Of a DNA stretch of 64,000 bases, positions 53,100 through 63,544 are shown piece after piece. Source of the stretch: a candidate division SR1 bacterium Aalborg_AAW-1. Its GTDB lineage: Bacteria > Patescibacteriota > Gracilibacteria > Absconditabacterales > Absconditicoccaceae. Position numbers and translations under genes: made by a program. The stretch covers positions 62,001 through 126,000 of the forward strand of contig CP011268.1 of NCBI GenBank assembly GCA_001007975.1. Direction: 5' to 3'. The notes under the pieces were generated by a model. The model ran no database searches and was not told the DNA's origin. It saw nothing but the letters and a program-made list of their open reading frames with translations. How positions within the stretch are numbered: position 1 is the stretch's first letter; the number at the start of each line of letters is the position of its first letter.

Positions 53100-55084
53100 T
53101 TAAGATCACATATAGAAATTAAAATATTTAATAATTTTTTTGTAGATTCTTGTTTATGTTCATATAGTAGCAACATTTCTTCTAAGAAATTGATTGTGAT
53201 TGTTTCCCATTTTTTATATTCCCCCTTTGTCACTCACCATGCTAAAGAATCTGTATGTCATCAGTGAGAAACTGGATTTTTATTTCTTCTATTGAACATA
53301 TTTTTAATATGAACTATTGTTTCGTGACTAAATCACATATAGTTTAATGTCTCAATTACATCATTAGCCCTGAACTCTTCAATCTCTTTATTGGTAGTAT
53401 TATAATCATAACTGAGACAGTGAATTATGTTTAATAGATAATTTAATAATGAATTATAATCTCTTAATTTATATGATAATTTATATCATTTAATTTGATC
53501 AATAAAATGTTTCTGCATAACTCCATTAACAGACAGCAAATTTTTATATGGTTGAAAATTAATTCACTGAAATAACTTAATATCATTGGTAAAAATATTC
53601 TTTCAGACTATAATATTATACATTAATCAATATTCATATTGAGTCTCTGAATTTTCTTCTATTTTCTTTAACAATTTTTTATATTGTATATCATATTTTT
53701 CACGCTTTAATCACAATAAAACCTTACTAACAAAGTCATAATGCGATACAGAAAGTTTTTTATTTAAAATATTATTAAGAAGATTATTTGTAGCTACTTT
53801 TGATGTAAATATTATAGGTAATAAAAACTGAGGCATTGTTGAAATAATGTAGTATGGAAATTTATCATTAAGAATTAGCTCTAGTTGTTTTTTATTATCT
53901 GATCTTTTTAAAAGATTATACACTCCTCATTGAAACAATTTAGAAATATATTCTCAGTCTTTGGGATCAATTTTCATTTGATATTTATAAGACGATATTG
54001 TATTCATATTTTTAATAATATTTTTAACAATCTCTTCATCTGTATCTCATCACACAATCAAATCTTCACTTTCCTCAAATTCTCACGCTATAGAAGGTAA
54101 TGTAATTTTATTGTGAAAACCATTATATGAGTCAAGATCAGTTATTTCATTAATGATAGTTTTGTGCTCATTGATTTTTAATTTCAGTCTTTCAAATAAA
54201 TATCATTTTGTTTCTTCTAGAAAATTAATGATTTGATCTTTATTATTATTAACTCAATCTATTATAATTTTTATATCATCTACATATCTTGTAGTTTGAA
54301 TAATGAGCTTAAATTTATTTGCTATTTTATGTATTTCAAAGTCGAAGGGAGTAAGATATATGTCTCAAATTATACTTGATATATAATTATGATCCGATTG
54401 TGGTATTCATTTTGTAAAATAAAATAACATTAATTCCTTAATTTCATTTTCTATATCTATATCAAATTCATATTTTTTTAAATCACTAGGGGATGAGTAT
54501 GTTCTTATAACATCTGTCAATAGAATGTCTATATCCAAGGAATCATAATAATCTCTTATATCCAAAGAAATTACAGTTTTATCACCACTATCATATGAAG
54601 TTAATTTTTCTAGAACATTTTTATACTTTTTATACTGCTCATAATAATATTCATTAATTTTAATAGTATTTTTATCCCAAGATAGCACTGGATATCAATG
54701 AAAAGCAGCATTCTTTAAGAACTTATCTTTGTAAGTTTTAATGTTATTTGATACCCTTCGTAAATAAAGACCAATTCAATAATATAGCCACATTAAATGA
54801 AATGATAGATATTTTTGATGTCTAATACCAATTAGTCACTTAGATCATATTATATCAAGTGAATTAAAATATTGTGGATATCAATAATAACTTCATTCAG
54901 AAATTATTTTCTCAATAGTTTTAAAATCGGTTCACTCCAAATTTATTGTATTCAGTAAGTGAAATTGCAATGTATCATAAGATTTGAATTTATTTTCAGA
55001 AAATAATAAAATTTGGTTTTTTAATATATCAATAGAGATATCTAAAAATCACTTATCAGACAATAATAATCATAATCTAGACAT
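53084..55084 (-). CDS. Reverse transcriptase with C-terminal HEPN-like motif (AbiA-like)
   Basis: 666 residues. RT fingers/palm: motif A 'VISLDIRDYYDSLD' (about 168-181), motif B 'GIPQSDHNYISSIIGDIYL' (about 224-242), catalytic 'RYVDDIKI' (about 266-273), then 'FERLKLKINEHKT'. C-terminal half is helical, ending with 'NRRNKNPVSHGG' (about 598-609), an R-x6-H pattern of HEPN RNases. RT plus HEPN is the architecture of the phage abortive-infection protein AbiA. Conserved Arg here are AGA. Overlaps mod by 16 nt and follows the helicase by 15 nt. No group II intron maturase domain seen. Confidence 0.87.
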
Positions 55085-55099
55085 ATAGCATATAACAAA

Positions 55100-58000
55100 C
55101 TAAATAATCTTCCATCCTATCATAAATAAACGCTGTACTTCCACCTGTGTCTGAGTCTTAGCAAGCAAGTCAGCGACTAGTTTCCTCTTTTTATTTTCTA
55201 GTGAGTCTTCTTCATCATAAAGCTTTCTTCTGAGGTCTTTAAATCTTACTTCTTTGGTCAGTATCTCCTTTTCTATCTTAGCTCTGGAGAGGATGTCTTT
55301 TTGTTTGATAGCTTCACTTTTCATTTGAGAGATTTCTCTTTGGAGTGCTTTGACTTTGCGTTCGAGTGTAATACGGATATCATCTGCCCACTTATCCAAT
55401 TTGTGAATTTCATCACTAAAGTAATTATTGGTATATTCTTGTGAGATAGCTTGGATATCAGATTGTCTGTGTTGTGTATAAGTTTCTAATGCTGTTTTTT
55501 GCTGGTCAGATATAGTAAACTTATTATCGATGATCTCTGAGGGGACTTTAAGTAAATCTTCTCCCACTTGTGGATCTAGCTCATTATTTTGTTCATCTAT
55601 ACAACTCACAATCAAATGCTCTTCCAGATACTCTGTCCCCGTTACACGAAGAAGATCCACAGTCAGATATCATGATATTCATTTATATTGCTCCAATAGA
55701 CTTAGCTTCCCATCATATTTGCTTAGATCAAACAATAAAATTTGTTCTGACAGCGATTGTTGTTTACAATAGTCTATGATATATGTTCCTAGTGTTGAGT
55801 TTGTTCTGAGGATATGTGCTCCAATTTTGTTTTTATCATCCATAAATACATATTTTCCAAGCTCTATATCATTGACTGGTGCTTTATGTAGCACAAAAGA
55901 CATCTGTCTATCATCAAAGTCTGCATATCATTGGAGCGCAAATTGTGCACATGATCGGAGAAATTTTTTGGTATGATCAACTACTATTGAAGTCTGCTCT
56001 TTGCTGTCTTGAAGTCTTGCTGCCACTTGCTCATCAAATTCATCCAATACGGTCTGCTTTGTAGTTTTCATTTTATCTTCAATAATGACCTCCATTTTTT
56101 GTTGAAGATCATCAAATGCTGAGTCAATTTCTTCTTTTGTTCTACAAGTCTGGAAAATTTCTAAGATCTTTCTCTCGATGTCGAGACCAGATTCTAATTG
56201 TCATAAAATCTCATCACTTGATCCAAACATACCGTTGAAAAGATTGAGTTTATCGCTGAGAAGTTCATAGACTCTTTCATCAGCTCTATTATCAGTATTG
56301 ATCAGATTGATCACTGTCACATCATGTTGCTGACCATATCTATGACATCTTCCTATCCTTTGTTCCACTCTCTGAGGATTCCACGGAAGATCGTAATTGA
56401 TCAATAAACTACAAAATTGCAGATTTAATCACTCTGCTGCACTTTCTGTAGCAATCATAATATCGGCATGATCTCTAAAATAATCAACAAGTGCGTTTCT
56501 TACATCAGCAGTTTTTGATCATGTTACTTTGCTCGTATTGTTAGGATCGGTTTTTCGTTTTTTGTATACTTCAGTTGTTTCTTTACTTTCATTAGTTCCA
56601 TTAAAGCAAACTATTTTCTTATCATAACCGTGCTGGATCAGATACCTATAGAGATAGTCTTGTGTTCTTCTCGATTCTGTAAAGATAAGCACTTTTCTAT
56701 TTGCTTTCTTACCATCTGCATTTTTCGTATCTTCTATAATTTCGAATGCTTTAGTCAATGCAGATAGTAAACTTTCAAGTTTTGAATCTGTCTGTATAGA
56801 TTTTCACAATTCAATGATAGATTGTACTTTTTGAAATGTTACTTGAAGTTGTTTCGCTTCCATAGCACCCACTCCTGAATACATAACATCTATTGATTGT
56901 TCTCATTCTTTTTCTCCATCAAATTCTTCTTGATATAATGCTACAATATCATCATCTTGGGTTAAATCTTCTTCTCATCACGATCACACAAGCGCATGAG
57001 TTTTTATTATTTCTCCTTCAATAATTTTATGTTTTTCTATCAATCATTGGGATTCTAGATGATCAATTTTTGCTTGAATTTTATATAATAATCCATGGAG
57101 TGTGCCACTAATTGCATGAAATGAAGAAGCTAAAATTTTCCAATAGATAAATAGGACAAAATAATTAGGTTGCCCATTTTTAGTCTTAAAAAGATCATCT
57201 GTCATCATAAAATCAGTAATAGCTTGATGATATTGTGATTCTTGTGATGTCCATTTATATTCCTGTGTATATGCTCTCCTTTGTGTGTATTTGATATATG
57301 CACTTACATGTTTTCTCAGTGTTCTATGTACAACTGGGGCAAGTCTTTTTTTAAGATCATGCAAAAGTGCTGTATTTGTTTTTTGATTACAATATTGTTC
57401 TTTAAACGATACTATATCTCCAAACATATAGTCATCCAAATAAGATGTTAATCCATAAAGTTCTAATAAGTCATTTTGTAATGGCGTTGCTGTAAGTAGA
57501 AGCTTCTTACTATGATATAATGCGTCTTTGAGCCTTTTTGCTCTAGAAATTCTTTTGGTGTCATCATAGATTTCATCATCTTCTACTACACTTATTTGTT
57601 GCGATATAGTAAGTTTATCATTGAGTAATGATGGTTTTTCTACAAAAATATCTGCTTCTTTTTCTAAATCCTTGTAAACATTTCTAAGCTTATGTGCCTC
57701 ATCCATCACAACTACATCCCAATTTATCTCTTCTATGTCATCAGCATATCTTGCAGCAAAATCATAAGAACAGATCACAATACCACTATAATCAAAGGGA
57801 TTTTTCTTATCTAACTTTTTGATTGAATTATATATTTTACTCTCCAAAATTATGCTTGGCAATTGAAATTTATCATTTAATTCATTTAGCCATTGTTTTC
57901 TTAATGAAGCAGGAGCTATAAGCAAAATTCTTCTTTTATGTTCAGACCATAACTGACACATAATCAGTCATGCTTCAATAGTTTTTCAAAGTCCAACTTC

Positions 58001-58180
58001 ATCTGCAAGCATAACCCCTTGTCATAAAGGATTTTTAAAGAAAAATAAAGCTGCCTCTATTTGATGAGGATTGAGATCGATAGTTGCATTTATCACGCTA
58101 CGCATAACTCTTTCTAGTCCATTGCTTGGAGTTTGAAGTGTCAGGTAATGAGCATAGTATGAAGTATTGTAATTATTCAT
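55100..58180 (-). CDS. SNF2-family DEAD/DEAH helicase
   Basis: 1026 residues. Walker A 'LADEVGLGKTIEAGLIM' (about 54-70), 'VVVMDEAHKLRN' (about 156-167), 'LLLTATPLQND' (about 230-240), helicase C with 'SAAEGLNLQ', 'LINYDLPWNPQRVEQRIGRCHRYGQ' (about 594-617). The C-terminal 250 residues are a Lys/Glu-rich coiled coil ('ITLERKVKALQREISQMKSEAIKQKDILS'). Double-stranded DNA translocase of the SNF2/RapA type, common in bacterial defence islands. First gene of the operon; ncRNA lies 56 nt upstream. Confidence 0.92.
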
Positions 58181-58235
58181 AAACTATTAGATTTATAAAG
58201 CACCACTCAATACGAAACCTATTTTTTAAATAACA

Positions 58236-58259
58236 AAAAAGGCACCATAATTGTGGTGC
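58236..58259 (-). terminator. Terminator of the ncRNA
   Basis: Minus strand stem GCACCA / TGGTGC, 6-nt loop, then CTTTTTT. Two bases of its 5' arm also belong to the outer ncRNA stem. Confidence 0.85.
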
Positions 58260-58384
58260 TTATAAAGATCACAATTGGCATAATGCACAACCAGACTTTC
58301 CACAACTATAGTGCTTTCTTTTCTGGTTACGCAAAATGCAGAATCGTGTGATTATACCAATCTTCTGTTAATCTTTATAAGCCC
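58236..58384 (-). ncRNA. Structured ~150-nt noncoding RNA upstream of the helicase-RT operon
   Basis: Bounded by a good promoter and an intrinsic terminator on the minus strand. A perfect 12-bp inverted repeat (plus 58258-58269 and 58371-58382, GCTTATAAAGAT) closes the fold; inside are a second 11-bp stem (ATTGGTATAAT / ATTATGCCAAT), an asymmetric internal loop, and a terminal stem (AACCAGA / TCTGGTT). The rod with a central bubble resembles 6S RNA. The terminal inverted repeat and the position before an RT operon also fit RT-associated ncRNAs (retron a1/a2-like). The sequence does not decide between these. No ORF of note. Confidence 0.75.
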
Positions 58385-58388
58385 TGAT

Positions 58389-58417
58389 ACTATACCTATC
58401 CCCTCCCCGAAAATCAA
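58389..58417 (-). promoter_or_regulatory. Promoter of the ncRNA
   Basis: Minus strand -35 TTGATT (58412-58417), exact 17-nt spacer, -10 TATAGT (58389-58394), predicted +1 at a G of the GGG at 58382-58384. Identical hexamers and spacing to the riboswitch promoter. Confidence 0.8.
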
Positions 58418-58489
58418 GGTATAAAAAAAGAGCAGGACACCCACTCTCGTTATTATCTCTAATCTCAATCAGCAGTATATGATACAGTA

Positions 58490-59341
58490 TTATTTCTTTA
58501 CCTCTCTACTTCTGACACTTACAAATCCCACTACAGCAACTACAAAGAAGATTACAAAAAACCACTGACTTTTCGTGAATCGTCCTACAAATTCTGCTTG
58601 GCTATCTTGTCTGACATATTCCAACATGAATCTCACACCCGAATACAAACCAAGAAATACCATCGAAAGCTGTCAGGCAGATCGTTTTTTGGTGAGTACT
58701 TTTTTGAAGAACAATACCCGGAGGATAAGAGCTATCATCCCTCATTCAAAGATCATAGAGAGAACATTAGTATTAAATCTCAGTTCTGGTCCAATCTTAT
58801 CATAGATATACAGAAGATGAAGTTGCTCCATCAACTGTCATAATCAACTACCTCTAAATGCTTCAGATACTACTCTACCATACAGTTCTTGATTCAGAAA
58901 ATTCCCAAATCTTCAGAAGAAAATACCCAAAGGGACGATAGGGATCATCGCATCAAACATTGCCAAAACATTTTTATTCTTACTATCCTTCACGGGAGAA
59001 AGATAAAAAAAGTAGATCATAACACTCACGACAACACCAATAATACCTCCGATAAATGACATACCTCACTCCTGAAAAGCCAATATTTTTAGTGGGTGTG
59101 CTACAAAATATGATCGATCATAAATAAATACATGTCATAATCTTCATCAGATCATCACACCGATCAGAAGCGAGAGAATAAATCCATCCAGATCTTTACC
59201 GATAACATCATCAGCAGCTGTTCCTCTATACCATCACTGTCTCTGCCCATATGAAAGCAGGACATATCAGATCAAGAAACTCACAAAATACATAATACCA
59301 TATCGATACACATGGATTCATCAGAGAGAAAAAGCAATCAT
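58490..59341 (-). CDS. lgt: Prolipoprotein diacylglyceryl transferase
   Basis: 283 residues, seven hydrophobic segments. Transfers diacylglycerol to the lipobox Cys of prelipoproteins. 'GGRLGHVFIYD' and 'GRFGNFLNQELYGR' are the catalytic signatures (Gly partly TGA, Arg AGA). CGA at 59114-59116 and 59303-59305 falls on the Trp of 'YDWSYF' and 'YWYG'. N-terminal start uncertain: ATG 59341 chosen, GTG at 59350 possible; a TAG lies upstream in frame. A substrate lipoprotein is at 22749. Confidence 0.93.
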
Positions 59342-59355
59342 CGCTATCACAAAAA

Positions 59356-59389
59356 TAAAAAAAACATCTCCCTATATATTAGAGAAATG
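59356..59389 (-). terminator. Intrinsic terminator overlapping the end of the upstream gene
   Basis: Minus strand stem CATTTCTC / GGGAGATG (two G-T pairs), 9-nt loop, then eight T. It spans the stop of the gene at 59379 and lies just before lgt. Confidence 0.7.
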
Positions 59390-60491
59390 CTTCCAAAGCT
59401 TCAAGTGAAGATTGTACTTTCAGATGAAACGAGAGATCTTTATCCACAAACGAAGGAATCATTTTGGCAAATTCTTGCGGTTGTTCATCATATTGCCACA
59501 GTGCTGAAAGATAATAGTGGACAAGATTCTTCATCACATTATCTTGTGGATATCCATGTTCATCACTAATTTTTTCATACGCAGTGTCATAGTGTTTTCA
59601 CAGAAGAATACTCTCTCTCATATTCTCATGAATCGAATATACAAACAGTTGTTGCGTCATATTCATAACGGTTTCTAGGAGTTCATAACGCAGTTTTCCA
59701 TAAGGAGTTGTGATTTTAATAATATGACCATCATCCAGAGCATAAATAGCAATCATAACATTACCATCTATAAACGGATACGTACTTGTCTCTGCGTATG
59801 CAATAATTTTGACATTATCAAATTCACGTTTCCATTCTTTTGCAGCTGCTGTATCTGTCAGATTCATTAATGGTACAATCTCTTTATTCGACGTACCTTC
59901 CAAAAAGAACATATCTGACTGAGATCACTGTAAATCATCGGACTTGATATACTCCTCAAGATTCTTCGTACTATATCCCAAATCTTTTAATAATGAAAGT
60001 GGTGCTGTCTGCAAAGTACCGATATCAGGAAGAGTATAATAACGAATTCCTTCTTGGCGTAATAAGACATTATTACGATAACACGCTCATTTTACCCATA
60101 CCATAGTATCAGAAGAAGAAGGTGGTATATAGAAGTTATCACCATAATCTTCAAGGACAGTATGTTTATGAATACAAGCATAACGAGAAAGCATATCAAC
60201 TGCTTGCGACATAATTTCTTGTGATGTTTGTGGTGTATCAACAAAGACCATATCTCCTTTATATTCTTCAAGAAGACGAGCTTGAATATCAGCAATATTA
60301 CTTTGTATCAACATAATACTTTTTTTGTTTCAGAGTTTCTCTCCATTGGTCAGTAAGGTTTTTACTTTATCAGAGACCATAGGATTCTGCATCAAGAGAG
60401 AACGAGTCGTACTATCCTGAGCAAAGAGCGGTACTACAAATAGAGTACCAATAAGAAATAAGGTTGCACTACATTTTGAAAAATAATTCAT
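59379..60491 (-). CDS. Secreted hypothetical protein
   Basis: 370 residues with a signal peptide (about 1-24, 'ATLFLIGTLFVVPLFAQ'). Mixed alpha/beta soluble domain: 'RLLEEYKGDMVFVDTPQTSQEIMSQAVDMLSRYACIHKHT', 'YYTLPDIGTLQTAPLSLLKDLGYSTKNLEEYIKSDD', 'ETSTYPFIDGNVMIAIYALDDGHIIKITTPYGKLRYELLE'. TGA = Gly where needed. No family recognised. Between serS and lgt on the same strand. Confidence 0.78.
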
Positions 60492-60583
60492 AACAAACGA
60501 AGACTAAAGAACCTCCAATAGCGAACTAACACTATCCGGTTATACATCTGTGTGGTCTTTGTGTGTGGGTAGTAAGAGATAGG

Positions 60584-61825
60584 TTAATCAAAATTTTTAA
60601 TAACGTCTTTTCACATATAAGGTTGTAATACCGTAGGGATACGGATAGATCCATCAGGATTTTGATAGTTTTCAATCAACGCAATTAAGAAACGTGGACA
60701 AGCTAATACCGTATTATTCATAGTATAACACGTTTTTACTTTACCATCAGCATCACGATAACGGAGATTTAATCTACGTGCTTGGAAGTCTAAGAACGAG
60801 CTTGCCGAATGTGTTTCACCGTATGCATCTCTACTGGGCATCCAACATTCGATATCATGAGAGATATATTTTCCAAGTGACATATCTCCAGTACAGAGAG
60901 CAAGAAGACGATAAGGAATCTCTAAATCTTTCAAGACTTCTTCTGAATTAGAGAGGATACGATAATGTCGTTCATAGGTCATCTCTTCATCAGCAGGCAA
61001 GATCACAACTTGTTCTACTTTATTAAACTGATGAACACGATACAAACCACGAGTATCTCTACCATAACTTCATGCTTCACGACGGAAACATGGTGAGAGT
61101 CAGACAAATGTTTTTGGTAGATCTGATAGTTCAAGTATTTCATCTCTGTGATACGCCGTGAGTGGAATCTCAGCTGTAGCGATAAGCCACTTATCATCAC
61201 GTTCCATACAGTAGGCATCTTCTTCTCCTCCTGGAAAGTATCCAGTACCAACCAAACAACTCGTATCTACCATATAAGGAACATTCATAGGCGTAAACCC
61301 TTTCTTCACCATTTTTTGGAAGGCATATTGGAGAACAGCTTGTTCAAGTAACGCACCATCACCAGTCAGGACATAACTACGAGCTCATGATAACTTCACT
61401 CCTCTCTCCACATCCAACATCTTATTCTTCTCCATCAAGGCCACATGATCTTGGAAAGGAAAATCAAATTGTGGTACACTACCCTCTTTTCTTACTTCTA
61501 CATTCTGTGTTTCATCTTTTCACACTACTACTTCTGGATGGATCACTTGTGGGACTTGTAACATCAAAAGGTTGTATTCTGACAGAACATCATCGTACTC
61601 CTTCTGATATGATGAGATTTGGTCTTTAAGTGAGGTAGCTAGATCAATATTACGTTCTTGACCAGCTTTTTTTTGATCAAACTTCAGTTGATCTATCATA
61701 CCTTGAAGGTGTTTTCTCTTATCATCCAAACTCAACAGCAAGTCTAAGTCAAGTACTCTGTTTTTAGATTGAATTGCCTGTTTCACACGATCAACATTCT
61801 CACGAATAAAATTGATGTCTAACAT
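60584..61825 (-). CDS. serS: Seryl-tRNA synthetase
   Basis: 413 residues. Start at '[19 protein letters not shown]', as in other SerRS (an upstream extension is discarded). Coiled-coil tRNA-binding arm (about 28-105), class II core: '[15 protein letters not shown]', motif 2 '[23 protein letters not shown]' (Arg are CGT/AGA), '[34 protein letters not shown]' and motif 3 '[30 protein letters not shown]'. Charges tRNA-Ser. TGA = Gly in 'VLQPYMGKD' and motif 2. Confidence 0.96.
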
Positions 61826-62036
61826 AAGATTATTGAAAAAAGAGTAAAAAACCATAACAATAACCCTTCATTATATCTATTTGTCGGTACTAATACAAGT
61901 TATTTTTCTTTAATAATATATTTCATCATAAAAATCTAAAATAACAAGACATTATCATATTATATCAACGCTGAAAATAGTCTTTCTCACAAGAATCACT
62001 ATGATTATGGAGTAATTTATTATACTACAATAACAC
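61826..62036. other. Divergent promoter region, serS / pilus operon
   Basis: 210 bp AT-rich gap between divergent genes; 'TTATTATACTACAAT' lies about 12 nt before the PilN-like start. No gene or clear hairpin seen. Confidence 0.5.
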
Positions 62037-62699
62037 ATGAGTAATACTATCATGCAGTCCACAACCAAATCACCATGGAGATATATGTATGGTGTTTGAT
62101 TAGCTGTCTTTATCTTAAGCATCTTAGTCTATGGATGAACTTTTTTGGCTAATATGCGATTGGATAGTAGAATACAAACCAGAAAATCTGAACTCCAACA
62201 AGTTGAAGATCTTATCGCTAAAATTGGGTCAGAAAGAGCTTTCTTTTCATATAAATTTGCAGAATGAACCAATAGCAAACAAGGCATCAAACGATCAGAT
62301 CAGATTACTGCTCTCGTCACAGTATTGAGAAAAATTCAAGCCAACAATTCAATTGGTGCCAATGCAATCCAACTCTCTGATTTCTCTATATCACCTACAG
62401 AACTTACGCTCAAAGGGAAAGTCAGTAATTTAATTCTTCTCTACTACTCATCTGAAGCAAATAACTATATTAATCTTATTGATCGTTTCGCTGAACTTCC
62501 CTTTATTACCAATATTGCTATCAAAAAATATAACAAAGTAGGTAACTTCTACGAATTCTCTTTACAAGCTGATATTAATCCCAATGTTATTCTCGAACAA
62601 AACACCACAACCACTCAACAACCAATCACCACAACTGGACAGCAACAAAACAGCGCCAGTACAAGCGGCAGCATCACAACCACTGGAAGCACAAACTAA
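62037..62699 (+). CDS. PilN-like inner-membrane protein of type IV pilus/T2SS
   Basis: 220 residues: short cytosolic start, TM (about 17-38, 'YGVGLAVFILSILVYGGTFLANM'), coiled coil ('RIQTRKSELQQVEDLIAKIGSERAFF'), then a ferredoxin-like beta-alpha-beta domain ('IQLSDFSISPTELTLKGKVSNLILLYYSSEANNYINLIDRFAELPFITNIAIKKYN') typical of PilN, and a Thr/Gln-rich tail. An internal ATG at 62052 is an alternative start. Overlaps the next gene by 116 nt. Confidence 0.8.
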
Positions 62700-63516
62700 T
62701 ACTGTAGCAGCGACTCCACAAGCGAATAAAGTAACCTTAGGATCGTTGCTACAAGGAGGAAATGCTTCAAACGTACCTGTTGTATCTAGTGGTGGAAATA
62801 AAACACTCTCTACTGTTCAAGAGCAGAGGTTTTTGAGTGTGAAATATAAAATCTACACACTCATTATTGCAAGTGCATTGATTATACTCTATGGACCACT
62901 GACGAGTGCCGTACAAGTGACTATGAACAAATGGAAAGAAGGAAATGATCTTACAACCAAGATCAATCAAAGAATTGATGACCAAAAAGATTATCAAGTC
63001 ACGACAGACTTCATCAAAGAAATAGAAAATAATAAGGCAGAAGTTATTACTTGTATCAATCAAGAAGTATGATGTGACAATTTACCTGATACCATCAAAG
63101 AAAAAACTGAAACAGTAAAAGACTATATACAAATTGGTGATCTTACAAAACCTAAAATGGCTATCAATGAATCCAAAATTCTGAAAAGTATCAATGAATT
63201 TATTACAAAAAGCTCACTTTCCTGACCAGATGAAAGAAAATATAATGGTACAGTCACTGATATATCTATAGGAGATAATGAGATTCTTGATAATAATATT
63301 GTTCAAGTCCCTATCAATCTCACCATCACCTTCAATACACAAGACAACCTTATTGATTTCCTAAATAATCTAGAAAATAGAATATTCTATGATCAAGTAG
63401 ATGGACTCAATAATAGTGTCTTATATAAAATTCAAGAAATCAAATATGATATTGTAAACTATAAAGATTCACAAGATGTAGAAGTAAGTCTATATGCTTA
63501 TGCTTATAACAAATAA
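62584..63516 (+). CDS. PilO-like inner-membrane protein
   Basis: 310 residues. Pro/Gln/Ala-rich N-terminal 80 residues, TM (about 92-110, 'IYTLIIASALIILYGPLTSAV'), coiled coil, then a domain 'NIVQVPINLTITFNTQDNLIDFLNNLENRIFYDQVDGLNNSVLYKIQEIKYDIVNY', the pattern of PilO. TGA = Gly at 163 and elsewhere. The 116-nt overlap with pilN is in the low-complexity tails of both proteins; if translation actually starts later, the overlap shrinks. Confidence 0.75.
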
Positions 63517-63544
63517 TAATCTTAATTCTTAATATTCTCTTTCA

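Noticed and set aside
53084-55084. Group II intron maturase or retron RT
   Set aside because: No intron domain V-like structure or maturase X domain seen, and retron signature motifs around YxDD are missing; C-terminal HEPN-like motif fits the Abi group better.
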